Assembly: GCF_003260205.1 (NCBI RefSeq)
Contig: NZ_QERF01000008.1
Span: 124,001 to 188,000, forward strand
Direction of reading: 5' to 3'
Source: Winogradskyella tangerina
Lineage (GTDB): Bacteria > Bacteroidota > Bacteroidia > Flavobacteriales > Flavobacteriaceae
DNA: 64,000 nt
The notes beneath the pieces are model-generated. The model had not been told where the DNA came from. It did not search any database and saw only the letters and a list, made by a program, of their open reading frames with translations. This document shows positions 53,833 to 62,709 of this stretch, one piece after another (the first letter of the stretch is position 1; each line of letters starts with the position of its first letter). Both the position numbers and the translations under genes were made by a program.

Positions 53833-54108
53833 CTAGCATTTGCAAATCCCTATGTCATTATAATCATACAACGCTTCGCCTCGCTCGGGATAACCTAAAA
53901 ACGAAAGTTTATTGAGTAATGTTGAAAGATCCTGTGCCTTATAAAAATTAAAGGTGATCATGAGATCTCTAGGATACAACCTTAGGTTTTTAATACCATC
54001 TAAGCTTTCTAATTCTTGCCTTATTACTTTTGAACACGTTTCACAAAAACTTCGTTCAATTTCTATTCTAGCCATTGAAACAGGTGCAGCTACTCGATAC
54101 TGTTCCAT
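53833..54108 (-). CDS. HMA-like CxxC protein
   Basis: A 91-residue protein from ATG 54108 (MEQYRVAAPV), with a beta-alpha-beta pattern like heavy-metal-associated domains: IEIERSFCETCSKVIRQ gives Cys22-x-x-Cys25, then ESLDGIKNLRLYP, then LLNKLSFLGYPE. The C-terminus ends GICKC, adding Cys89 and Cys91. Copper-type metal binding is plausible. It lies one base after the DUF5777 stop (TAA-T-ATG), so it is coupled to cassette 2. No signal peptide, hence cytoplasmic. Confidence 0.7.
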   Translation of the reverse strand: MEQYRVAAPVSMARIEIERSFCETCSKVIRQELESLDGIKNLRLYPRDLMITFNFYKAQDLSTLLNKLSFLGYPERGEALYDYNDIGICKC

Positions 54109-54109
54109 A

Positions 54110-54955
54110 TTAAAAAACTCTCGACAAATTAAATCCAAAGAAAATATTACCGTCACTCCAATCACCTGTAGCCTGACCAAGAAATCCGTTAGTATTCATG
54201 GGTTGTGCATTCGTAAAATGTAATTGAAATACATGCCCACCTGTTTCAAGGTCAAATCCTATTGAAAGCGGATTGTTAAATGGCGAATTATCCGCTCGGT
54301 TAAGATGCAATCCATAGTCGAAATTTATAGACCAACGCTTCGTTAATTTGTGTCGACCGCCAAAACCAATTACATATTGCGAATTGTGCTGTGAGTCGAA
54401 ATCCACATAGTTATCGTGAAAAAACGTAGGCATAAGTTGTAGTGAAAGATTCTCATTAAATTTCTTTGAAATCAATAACTGAGTTGTGTAACCCAGTCGA
54501 TTCTTGAATTCAAGCCCTGGTAAAATCTGTTCATCCAAAGAGGTATTGATTAAAATGTTACTAGAGCTTACAATAGTAAATGGAAAGCCGCCTCTACGCT
54601 CACGAACAAGCCTGAGTTTTAGTGATGATTCATACATTTTTCGAAATGAACTCCTAGAAACACCAATATTGATGCCGTCAGAAATACCATAAATAACATT
54701 GAGCCGTGTTACCGCTTGGTCCAATCCAAAGAAGTCCTGAATCCCTGTTTCTAGAGATCCAAATCTGTGCGAAACCACAAAATAAAGTTCCTTTTTAGAT
54801 ACCATTTTAGTCGATTCAAAATTGACTATTTTAAGTCCTTTGAATGCTGCACTTTTATAATCTTCCTGAGGATCGACATCAATTTCTGACAGCAAGTCGT
54901 CCTGACCAAAAACGACCACAGGAAAAATTAGAAGGATAAAGAATAAAGTTTTCAT
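54110..54955 (-). CDS. DUF5777 family beta-barrel protein (cassette 2)
   Basis: A 281-residue exported barrel-like protein (signal peptide ending VVFGQ). It aligns in pattern with the cassette 1 copy: GISDGINIGVSRSS against ISDRLTFGLGWS, TTQLLISKKFNENLSLQLMPTF against TTQVLIARKFSRNFSLQIAPTY, then GFGGRHKLTKRWSINFDYGLH. It ends GFNLSRVF, with a terminal Phe typical of outer-membrane barrels. One base precedes the OB-fold stop and one base separates it from the CxxC gene. Confidence 0.82.
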   Translation of the reverse strand: MKTLFFILLIFPVVVFGQDDLLSEIDVDPQEDYKSAAFKGLKIVNFESTKMVSKKELYFVVSHRFGSLETGIQDFFGLDQAVTRLNVIYGISDGINIGVSRSSFRKMYESSLKLRLVRERRGGFPFTIVSSSNILINTSLDEQILPGLEFKNRLGYTTQLLISKKFNENLSLQLMPTFFHDNYVDFDSQHNSQYVIGFGGRHKLTKRWSINFDYGLHLNRADNSPFNNPLSIGFDLETGGHVFQLHFTNAQPMNTNGFLGQATGDWSDGNIFFGFNLSRVF

Positions 54956-54956
54956 A

Positions 54957-55361
54957 TTAATTGATGTTAGTTATTACTGAGGCTTGATCGATTTTAACCA
55001 TCTCGAGGAGCTCATCGTAGCCCACACAACGGCCTTTCACTGTAACGGTGTTTTTTAGTTTTACATCTGGCATGGTACCTTCAATAAAGCTTACCTGAAT
55101 GATATCATTCAAACTCAGTGCGGAAGTTTCAACAAGCGATATTTCTCCAGTGATCGCCACTACCTTATCTAGATATTTAGAGGTTGCAATAGTTTCATCA
55201 GCCTGAAATTCTGCGAATATTTCCTCGGCAGCAATTTGTATGCTTACTTCCTCTTCGGCAATATTTCTGTGTTCACCATTAAAAACATAATTGTATACAA
55301 ATGCAGCTGAAATAAGCGCAACGATAAGGATTGCGAGAATAATTAGCTTTTTCCTTTTCAT
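54957..55361 (-). CDS. tRNA_anti-like OB-fold membrane protein (cassette 2)
   Basis: A 134-residue protein with one N-terminal TM helix (about 5-24) and an OB-fold-like domain (KVVAITGEISLVE, LNDIIQVSFIEG, KNTVTVKGRCVGYDELLEMV). It resembles the cassette 1 copy in size, topology and late KG(V/R)-type strand. It overlaps the YceI gene by ATGA upstream. Function unknown; co-occurrence with YceI and DUF5777 in both cassettes suggests a shared complex. Confidence 0.76.
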   Translation of the reverse strand: MKRKKLIILAILIVALISAAFVYNYVFNGEHRNIAEEEVSIQIAAEEIFAEFQADETIATSKYLDKVVAITGEISLVETSALSLNDIIQVSFIEGTMPDVKLKNTVTVKGRCVGYDELLEMVKIDQASVITNIN

Positions 55362-55927
55362 CGCTTAGTGAGTTTAAAATCTAGACTTACAATAATCTCC
55401 TTTGCGATCTTATTTCTTACCACACTTGGTATTTCGATATCAAAATCTTCGGGTTTGACAAAAAAGGCTCCTTTAATGACAATGGCGTCATCATCAGATA
55501 TTTTCATCTTCAGTGTTGTGTTAATTTGTTTTTCTTTTCCACGCAATTCAATTTTCCCATCCACTTCAATGTCTTGTTCTTCGGTAGTTAATTCAGAAAG
55601 ATCAAAGTCTAATAACTTCCCTTTGAAGGTCGCTTTTGGGTAAGTTTCAGACTCGATGTAATTTTCGTTAAAGTGTTCTTCCATTAAGGAATTTTTGAAT
55701 CTAAAGCTCTTCATTAAAGCTAAAGATGCAATCTCGGCTGTCTCAGTATTCAGAATGACTGTAACCGATTCGTTCTTCGCCTTTACAGGTTCAAAAAGTT
55801 CTTCTGAAGCTTCAAAAGCAATTTTTCCGGTCTTATCGATGTACTTCCCTTGTGCTAGCACTGTATGACCAACATTGAAAGAAAGTAAGATCAACAAGAC
55901 AAATAGTGTGCTATTTACCTTTTTCAT
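55358..55927 (-). CDS. YceI family protein (cassette 2)
   Basis: A 189-residue exported YceI-like protein (signal peptide ending TVLAQ). The core EEHFNENYIESETYPKATFKG almost repeats that of cassette 1 (EHFNESYIESDLYPKATFEG), and the end has DFDIEIPSVVRNKIAKEI. In the periplasm it may bind an isoprenoid or other amphiphile. It overlaps the OB-fold gene by 4 bases and follows the cytochrome gene by 25. Confidence 0.87.
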   Translation of the reverse strand: MKKVNSTLFVLLILLSFNVGHTVLAQGKYIDKTGKIAFEASEELFEPVKAKNESVTVILNTETAEIASLALMKSFRFKNSLMEEHFNENYIESETYPKATFKGKLLDFDLSELTTEEQDIEVDGKIELRGKEKQINTTLKMKISDDDAIVIKGAFFVKPEDFDIEIPSVVRNKIAKEIIVSLDFKLTKR

Positions 55928-55952
55928 TTTTATTGTATTTGAATTAATTGAT

Positions 55953-56354
55953 TTAGTTCTGTGGTTTTCCGTTATCGATCCACTCAGCGATCAAATCGAT
56001 TGTCGCTTGTGGTAATCGCCCTGAAGGTGGCATTGCACCGGGTGCGCCATTTTGAAGGCTCATTCTGTTTAAAACACCTTCAGCTCTTTGACTTACCTGA
56101 TTGTAATTAACTAAAGCAAAAGGCGCTCCATTAACTGGCGGGCTCCCATGGCAACTCACACAACTGCTTTGCATAATCGGGGCAATATCATCGTTGTAGG
56201 TGACCTCACCATCTGGGTCTGGATCGTCATTGGGATCATCTGAAATGATACCGGTATCATCAGATGAAATGTCTATTAAATCATCTTCACTGTCGTAGCT
56301 ACAAGCTAGCAGACTTAACACGAAGAAAACGGATACTAATTTTCTAATTTTCAT
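55953..56354 (-). CDS. c-type cytochrome lipoprotein
   Basis: A 133-residue predicted lipoprotein (LLAC lipobox, Cys18) with an Asp-rich spacer and a single heme c motif CVSCH (Cys65, Cys68, His69); the distal Met is probably in PGAMPPSG. The layout is that of small mono-heme electron carriers attached to a membrane. It heads cassette 2, next to a YceI protein. It adds an electron-transfer component absent from cassette 1. Confidence 0.85.
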   Translation of the reverse strand: MKIRKLVSVFFVLSLLACSYDSEDDLIDISSDDTGIISDDPNDDPDPDGEVTYNDDIAPIMQSSCVSCHGSPPVNGAPFALVNYNQVSQRAEGVLNRMSLQNGAPGAMPPSGRLPQATIDLIAEWIDNGKPQN

Positions 56355-56745
56355 AAGATCAATTTTTGATTAGATTTAGATTCATTGAATCTGATATTGA
56401 TTAGCTCTAGGGAATTACATGAGCCGTTGTGTTTCAAATTCAAAAGCAATATTAGAGGGTAGCTGTTGTATCAAAAAAAGAAGTTGACTCAAGAGGAAAA
56501 ATTAGCCTTAGAAAGGAAAAAAAGCCATTTGAAATTTTCGAGATTTACGGGTTTTAGACCCATTCGATGCCGTAATTAAGGCAGTGCAGACCGAATAGTC
56601 AATGTTCAAAAAAGAGGTTGAGTAATTGTTAGTAAAACAATTTCATAATGCTATCAAGAACGTTTAAAAATGCATTATCTAATTTTATTAACTTTAAAAA
56701 TCCTATTGCAGAAAACTATGTCGTTTCGTAATTAAAAGCCTTCAT
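56355..56745. other. Intergenic region between divergent genes
   Basis: About 390 bases without ORF of note. It contains a perfect AGATTCA-T-TGAATCT palindrome (56378-56392), close to the cytochrome start, and TAACTTTA (56689-56696), a near TAnnTTTG box for the oxidase gene. Nothing else seen. Confidence 0.3.
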
Positions 56746-57696
56746 GTGAAATCAAAAATCAAAATAATTGGCTGTGGTGTTTCCGGACTTTCCGTCGGAA
56801 TTATCTTGTCGGAAAACAACTATGATGTTGAGATCATTACGGATCAACTGCCTGAACATACAACCTCAGCAGTGGCTGCTGCAATTTGGTTTCCTTATGA
56901 AGTTAAACCAAAAGCTTTGGCGAATATTTGGAGTAAAGCTTCTTATATTGAATTTTTAAAACTGAGTCGTATTGCAAATTCAGGGGTTTCCATGACCACT
57001 TTAACTGTTTTGGTTAAGCGCGAAGAAGATGCTTGGTGGATCGATGCGCTTCCAGAAAATGAAATACGAAAGGCTAGCGCAGAAGAACTTCCAGACGACT
57101 TTCCGATTGGTTATAAAATGAACGTGCCCTTAGCTGAAACCCAGATTTACTTGGACTTTTTGCTCAATAAGTTTAAAACACTTAACGGAAAAGTCACGAT
57201 CAGGAAGGTTGAAAGTCTAGACGAGTTCAACAATAGTGATGCACTACTAGTGAATTGCACTGGCTTAGGGTCTAGAGAATTAATAAATGATAAAGCACTT
57301 TATCCAATTCATGGACAAATTGTAAAGGCCAAACCACAATCTGAAGTTGATTGTATAGTGGCAGATTTTACGTTTGAAAAGTCCGATGATCGTTTGGCCT
57401 ACGTAGTGCCCCGAGGTGATTGCTTGGTGTTAGGTGGTACTGCCATTAAGGATAAGGAAGATACCCAACCTAATCCTGAACTTACAAAAGAAATTGTTGA
57501 ACGCTGTACCCGTATTGAACCCAAATTAGAACAAGTGGAAATTAAGTCTGTTCATGTAGGTTTACGACCTGGACGGCCAGAAATTCGTGTGGAAAGAGAA
57601 GGACGCATCATTCATAATTACGGCCATGGAGGTGCTGGATTTACAGTTTCTTGGGGTTGTGCCCAAGAAGTTAAAAGGTTGATTGAAGACCATTAA
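56746..57696 (+). CDS. D-amino-acid oxidase-like FAD enzyme
   Basis: A 316-residue FAD-dependent oxidoreductase of the DAO/DAAO family. It starts with GTG at 56746; an out-of-frame ATG lies two bases earlier. The dinucleotide loop is IGCGVSGLSVG. The C-terminal HVGLRPGRPEIRVE and NYGHGGAGFTVSWG match the D-amino-acid oxidase signature. It would convert D-amino acids to imino acids with formation of hydrogen peroxide. A Gly/sarcosine-type or other substrate cannot be excluded. No near neighbours on its strand. Confidence 0.85.
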   Translation: MKSKIKIIGCGVSGLSVGIILSENNYDVEIITDQLPEHTTSAVAAAIWFPYEVKPKALANIWSKASYIEFLKLSRIANSGVSMTTLTVLVKREEDAWWIDALPENEIRKASAEELPDDFPIGYKMNVPLAETQIYLDFLLNKFKTLNGKVTIRKVESLDEFNNSDALLVNCTGLGSRELINDKALYPIHGQIVKAKPQSEVDCIVADFTFEKSDDRLAYVVPRGDCLVLGGTAIKDKEDTQPNPELTKEIVERCTRIEPKLEQVEIKSVHVGLRPGRPEIRVEREGRIIHNYGHGGAGFTVSWGCAQEVKRLIEDH

Positions 57697-57744
57697 GTGA
57701 CAAAATAATTAGCCTTATTAACTATTAAGTTTTAATGTTTATAC

Positions 57745-58236
57745 TTAAAGCGTTGACTGTTGTATGTTATTGTTATTTAAAAAATCTTGAGATTTGAAAT
57801 AATCCAGAATTGAAAAAACACTTTTTAATAAGGTTGGTTTTACACGTTGATTACTTCTGATATCCTTATCAAATTGAATAATTCCATCTTTATTTTCAGT
57901 TAATGCACTGAGAATATTATCAAAATCATAGTCATAATCTGTTAGTACGTTAGCATCTAAAAACCCTATATGTTTTAGATCAAAATCGTTAAACATGGAC
58001 CGAGCTCCTGCGCGTTTAGCCACCTCTTGAGAAACTTTCTTTTTTATTTCAACTATCGACACCTTATCGAAACAAGCCTCTTTAACCTCCGATAATTTTT
58101 CTAATGTATTGTCTCTACTTTCGTTATCAACAAAGCACATTACAATTTGCTCTGAAGCCTTGATAATTTTGACTAATCGCTTCGAATTGATTTCCTCAGC
58201 GTTATTGTGAAATATGATTATTACACCTACTTTCAT
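57745..58236 (-). CDS. Degenerate glycosyltransferase-like protein
   Basis: A 163-residue protein from ATG 58236 (MKVGVIIIFHNN); a GTG at 58242 is an alternative. It aligns with the first half of the GT2 domain of its upstream neighbour: CFVDNESRDNTLE against CFVNDGSKDKTLE, and HIGFLDANVLTDYDYDFDNIL against YIGFLDADLSTDLSDFDDL. The DxD metal-binding triad is DAN instead of DAD and the second half of the GT domain is missing, so catalysis is doubtful. It follows the fusion gene after 15 bases. Could be a regulatory partner or a decaying duplicate. Confidence 0.72.
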   Translation of the reverse strand: MKVGVIIIFHNNAEEINSKRLVKIIKASEQIVMCFVDNESRDNTLEKLSEVKEACFDKVSIVEIKKKVSQEVAKRAGARSMFNDFDLKHIGFLDANVLTDYDYDFDNILSALTENKDGIIQFDKDIRSNQRVKPTLLKSVFSILDYFKSQDFLNNNNIQQSTL

Positions 58237-58251
58237 TGACACTAAATCTAA

Positions 58252-59439
58252 TTATATGATTTCTAGTTCATTATTTAGTTCAAAGTTTAGCTGACCTTTT
58301 CTTTTTCTGTAAACCCAAGCAATTTGGGCTAATTGCATTACAATTTTTACAGAGTCTTTCATGGATAATTTTGAACCATCAGCGTGTATCCATCGCTTCA
58401 GAGGTTGCTCACAAAGCATAGATTTTGCTTGGTTTAAGCCAAAATGAATAGTCATTCGTTTGAAAATTTCAACATCAAAAATCCATTGGGTCACAAACTT
58501 CTTTTTAAAGGCAATATCAATAACATCTTTATGAAAAATCTTAGCACCACATTGTGTGTCTTTAAAATCCATTGAAAGAATTTTTCGAATAATAAAATTG
58601 ATGGTTAAGCTTATGATTTTTCGAGCAGATTCCTTAGTAATATTGGCACCCATTCTTGATATACGAGACCCACTTACTATTTTAAAATTAGACCCTTCCA
58701 TCGTCTTAACCAAGTCATCAAAATCTGATAGATCAGTCGACAAATCTGCATCTAAAAAGCCTATATAATCCAGATCTGTTTTCTCTGCCATATGTAACAT
58801 TCCAAGTCTCACAGCTTCCGCTTTACCTCCATTTTTTTCGCAATCATAAACTGTGATAAAATCTTCTCTACCTTTCTGGAGATTGTGTAATACTTCGAGT
58901 GTTTTGTCCTTACTTCCGTCATTGACAAAACATAAGTGGTATCCTGAATTTTGATTTACAAAGCTTAAAAACTCATCACTTAGTAATCGCTCCTCTTCAT
59001 TATAACATGGAATCACAACACCTACGCATCGTTTTTGAATCATTATAGTATCCTCGTCTTCCTTTGAAGATTCTGTCTGTGGTACTCCTATCAATCGTTT
59101 TACCCTAGCACAGATCTCATTCAGGCTTAATGGTTTTTTCATGTAATCATTAACACCTAAATCAAAAGCTTTGGTAATATTATTATCTAAGGTATTTCCA
59201 GATAAGATCATTATCGGTGTTTCAGACGCCCTAGTAATTCTAATATGATTTATAATATCGAACCCAGAAATATTTGGCATATTAATATCTACAATTACCA
59301 AGTCTGGTTGAAAAGTGTCAAATGCGTTTAACCCTTTATTAGCATCAGTTTCAATCTGAACTGTATACCCTAAATTGGTTAATCGTTTTTCTAATGGTAA
59401 CAAAACTAACTGTTGGTCATCTATGGCTAAAACTTTCAT
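58252..59439 (-). CDS. Response-regulator receiver / family 2 glycosyltransferase fusion
   Basis: A 395-residue fusion. Residues 1-~120 form a complete receiver domain: acidic pair Asp7-Asp8, phospho-acceptor Asp51 (VIVDINMP), Ser in ILSGN and Lys in MKKPL. Residues from ~140 form a GT-A domain of the dolichyl-phosphate mannose/glucose synthase type (VVIPCYNEEERL, NDGSKDKTLE, the DxD-type FLDADLSTD, GSRISRMG, DTQCGAKIF). The GT lacks C-terminal TM helices. A phosphorylation-controlled lipid-linked sugar synthesis is inferred. Confidence 0.88.
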   Translation of the reverse strand: MKVLAIDDQQLVLLPLEKRLTNLGYTVQIETDANKGLNAFDTFQPDLVIVDINMPNISGFDIINHIRITRASETPIMILSGNTLDNNITKAFDLGVNDYMKKPLSLNEICARVKRLIGVPQTESSKEDEDTIMIQKRCVGVVIPCYNEEERLLSDEFLSFVNQNSGYHLCFVNDGSKDKTLEVLHNLQKGREDFITVYDCEKNGGKAEAVRLGMLHMAEKTDLDYIGFLDADLSTDLSDFDDLVKTMEGSNFKIVSGSRISRMGANITKESARKIISLTINFIIRKILSMDFKDTQCGAKIFHKDVIDIAFKKKFVTQWIFDVEIFKRMTIHFGLNQAKSMLCEQPLKRWIHADGSKLSMKDSVKIVMQLAQIAWVYRKRKGQLNFELNNELEII

Positions 59440-59622
59440 AATAATTGGTTTTTCAATTTATTTACAGTCCAAAAGTACTCGAGAAGGCGTCCTAAAATTT
59501 TTAATTTAGATGAACTGAACTGTTAGTGTAGACGAATGGTAATTTCCTGTAGTTGATTAAAATCAGTACCAGAAGTTAAATTATATATCTTTACGGTATT
59601 GATTACATTATCAATGAATTAA

Positions 59623-62600
59623 ATGAAAAATGCCTCAAATAAATATTTAATCGCTGCCCTTTTAATAGGATTAGCATTTCATGGTACATCTATTTTCTTC
59701 ACCTTAGAAACTACCTATGATGCACTTATTCATTTGTTTTTTGCAGACCATTATGCCAATAGCTGGTTTGAACCTTGGAACTATAAATGGTATACAGGGT
59801 TTACAGTGATGAGTTACCCGCCATTAGTACACCAATCTATTGCAGCACTGTCTTTTATTGGTGGACTAAAATTCGGATTGTTTTCCGTTGCACTAATTGG
59901 TATTATCCTCTTTATAACAGGCGTTTACAGGTTTTCACTTTTGATAACCTCCAACAGAACTGTAGCAGGCTACGCCGCTATACTAGCCGTATTTTCATCA
60001 TCTTTTGTTGAAACCTTACATATTTTCGGACAGCTCCCAAGCATCATAGGAATTTCAGTTTTAATGCATGCCCTACCCGAGATCTATAATTGGTTGAAAA
60101 CAGGCAGATGGCGCTATCTCGCAACCTCACTTTCTTTGATAGCTGTAACAGTAACTTCACACCACGTAACACCTATTTTTGGTATGGTGTTTTTCATATT
60201 TCCATTGATAGGAATGGTAATCATGGACCACGCTAAGGAGCAAGTTTCGTCCTTGAAGGCTGTTACCATAAAAGTATTCATTTCGAGTTTTTTCAAACTT
60301 CTTAAACGCATTGTAGGTTTTGGGTTTTCATCGTTATTTATCATTATAGTCTGTATACTTCCTTATTGGATAAATTCGAAGAATAACCCAATTACGCAAG
60401 TTCCTATTCCTCATGGATCAAGAGATAATTTTCTTGAAATTACCTCATCCGGATTGGTGTTCTTTCTAATTCCCTGGGGAATTTTATTGATACTGTTACC
60501 TTATATATTCTATAGATTTTACAGCAAGCGTTATTTATTCTTTGGCCTATCAATTACCATCCTATTTATTTTAGGAACTGGTGGTACAACGCCAATTCCG
60601 AGAATGGTTCTTGGTGAAACGGCATTTAATATTCTCACCTTAGATCGATTTACATTATGGGCATCTATAATGTCTCTGCCCTTATTTGGTGAGTTCACCT
60701 ATCGATTTGCAGAGGGTGATTTAAAGACACTTATTCAATCTAAACTGGGTGCCGTTTATCATCGTATTGCTGGTGGAGTTTTGGCGGGTTTGTTTCTTTT
60801 TATGACCATTTTCACTATGAGTCTAGGATATTTCAAACCATCTCAGCCACAAAAAATTAAAATGTTGCCAATCATCAATTTCCTAAATCAAGATCAACAC
60901 GATCAATGGCGCTATATGACTTTAGGTTTTGGCGATCAAATGGCTTGGCTTGCTGCTCAAACCAATGCATTATCGGTTGATGGAAATTATCATTCTGCGC
61001 GGCGTTTACCAGAATTAACCACAAGACCAATTGAGCGTTTAGAAAATTCAAAGTTTAAAGGTGTAGAAGGTATTGGGTCTCTGCAGCAATTTTTAACGAC
61101 ACCCGAAAAATATAATTTGAAATACATTTTCTCCAACGATAAGTTTTATGACCCCATTCTTTATTTCTGTGGTTGGCAACGTTTACGACAATTGGAAAAT
61201 GGCATCATGGTTTGGGAAAAATTGAACGTTCCTCCTTTATCGTCTATTTTACCAAAAGAAGACGTCAGTAGGTGGCAAAAATTACTTTGGGGAATCGTGC
61301 CTTTTTTAACGGTTCTCATCGCATTTTTACTAAATGTACAATCCGTGCTGGTCAGTAGTTTGAAAACTAAAGTTACGTCGCTGCCCGAGTATTTCAATTT
61401 TAAAAATGATTATAGCAAATTTTCGAGAGGACTTTTAAGAATAAGTCATGTTTGGTCAGTTATAATGGCAATCATTATTCTTATTGGTATTTATCAATTC
61501 TACATTAAAAATGAGTCGCATCATTCACCTAAAAATGCCATTCTGGCCTACTACGATGCTTTAGATTTTAAAGAATTTGAAAAGGCCTTTAGCCTTATTA
61601 ATCCTGAAAGCGATATGAGTATTGCGCAATATATGCTTCAAGTTTCAGTGACCGACGGCTTACTGAGTTCTTATGCGAAACTCGATGCAATATCTACAGA
61701 AATCATTAGTGAAACTGAAGACCTAGCTAGCGTAAAAGTAACTACAGATTGGATCACACCACTTGAAAAAATAAACAAAATCTACTATAGAACACTGGTA
61801 AAGGTTGATGGTAAATGGTATCTCCAACCTGAAGAAATCACGGCCGACCTACCTCCTGATCAGCTTTATGCCAGCAATAAAACCGCATATTTTAATCAAG
61901 GCCGAAGACGCATTACTACAGAACAAACCTATCACGAAGACGTTCTTAAACAGCCTGTTTTAGAAATTCTAAGTGCTAAATTGGTAAAGGCCGATCAGAG
62001 TTATGCGATAGTTGGTGAGATTCAAAATATTGATAATGTTCCTGCAGATGTTGTTTTGAAGGGTACATTATATAATGATGCTGATAAAATGTTGGCTACC
62101 TACAACGCAAAATATCATGTTAAGCACAAATTAATGCCAAAGGAAGTAAGTGCATTCAGAATAAATTTTGAAGGTATCGCCTGGTCTAAGACTAAAGATT
62201 CTATTCCAAAAACATTTAATCCAGACGAGTTTACACCGATAGAACTGGACGAACAGCCGACGAAGTTTAACCTTCAAGCAGCAGGTAATGTTTCTGGCTC
62301 TGATCTATTCAAAAATACAACAGTTTCAATTTCTGATTTAAACAATGAGACTATCTCGGGTTATCTATTTAATAGTGGTACCGAAGAGGTCACTATTCCA
62401 CAATTATTGGTTTCCTATTATGACGAAAACAAAGAACTTATGTGGGTTGACCATATGTTTGTAAAAGATGGCATTCGTCAGCAAAGAACACAAGCCTTCA
62501 AATACCAATTGCAAACTAATTCTGTTCTAACTATTAATGACGATATGAGTAACTGCTATGTCAATGGTTTGCCAAATACGTCTATTTCAGATAAAATTGT

Positions 62601-62709
62601 TTCAGACAGAATCACGGATCATTCAAAAGAAACCTTGCAATCCATAGAGCATCCTAACTTTAAATATTTAAAACTCGAAGTCAATTCCTATATTGGTAAT
62701 CCTAACTAA
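59623..62709 (+). CDS. Large GT-C-like membrane protein
   Basis: A 1028-residue protein. The first ~570 residues hold about 11-12 TM helices; the first external loop has Asp33, His37, Asp42 and His43 (TYDALIHLFFADH) followed by WFEPWNYKWYTGF and SYPPL, resembling GT-C-fold transferases such as the COG5617/PF10131-like group. A further TM helix follows near 625, then an extracytoplasmic NTF2-like region (about 640-740) and a beta domain to the end. It would transfer a sugar from a lipid carrier; donor and acceptor are unknown. Coupled to the next gene by a one-base overlap. Confidence 0.72.
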   Translation: MKNASNKYLIAALLIGLAFHGTSIFFTLETTYDALIHLFFADHYANSWFEPWNYKWYTGFTVMSYPPLVHQSIAALSFIGGLKFGLFSVALIGIILFITGVYRFSLLITSNRTVAGYAAILAVFSSSFVETLHIFGQLPSIIGISVLMHALPEIYNWLKTGRWRYLATSLSLIAVTVTSHHVTPIFGMVFFIFPLIGMVIMDHAKEQVSSLKAVTIKVFISSFFKLLKRIVGFGFSSLFIIIVCILPYWINSKNNPITQVPIPHGSRDNFLEITSSGLVFFLIPWGILLILLPYIFYRFYSKRYLFFGLSITILFILGTGGTTPIPRMVLGETAFNILTLDRFTLWASIMSLPLFGEFTYRFAEGDLKTLIQSKLGAVYHRIAGGVLAGLFLFMTIFTMSLGYFKPSQPQKIKMLPIINFLNQDQHDQWRYMTLGFGDQMAWLAAQTNALSVDGNYHSARRLPELTTRPIERLENSKFKGVEGIGSLQQFLTTPEKYNLKYIFSNDKFYDPILYFCGWQRLRQLENGIMVWEKLNVPPLSSILPKEDVSRWQKLLWGIVPFLTVLIAFLLNVQSVLVSSLKTKVTSLPEYFNFKNDYSKFSRGLLRISHVWSVIMAIIILIGIYQFYIKNESHHSPKNAILAYYDALDFKEFEKAFSLINPESDMSIAQYMLQVSVTDGLLSSYAKLDAISTEIISETEDLASVKVTTDWITPLEKINKIYYRTLVKVDGKWYLQPEEITADLPPDQLYASNKTAYFNQGRRRITTEQTYHEDVLKQPVLEILSAKLVKADQSYAIVGEIQNIDNVPADVVLKGTLYNDADKMLATYNAKYHVKHKLMPKEVSAFRINFEGIAWSKTKDSIPKTFNPDEFTPIELDEQPTKFNLQAAGNVSGSDLFKNTTVSISDLNNETISGYLFNSGTEEVTIPQLLVSYYDENKELMWVDHMFVKDGIRQQRTQAFKYQLQTNSVLTINDDMSNCYVNGLPNTSISDKIVSDRITDHSKETLQSIEHPNFKYLKLEVNSYIGNPN

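Noticed and set aside
53954-54223. 89-codon + strand ORF opposite the CxxC and DUF5777 genes
   Set aside because: It overlaps two genes with clear families on the other strand.
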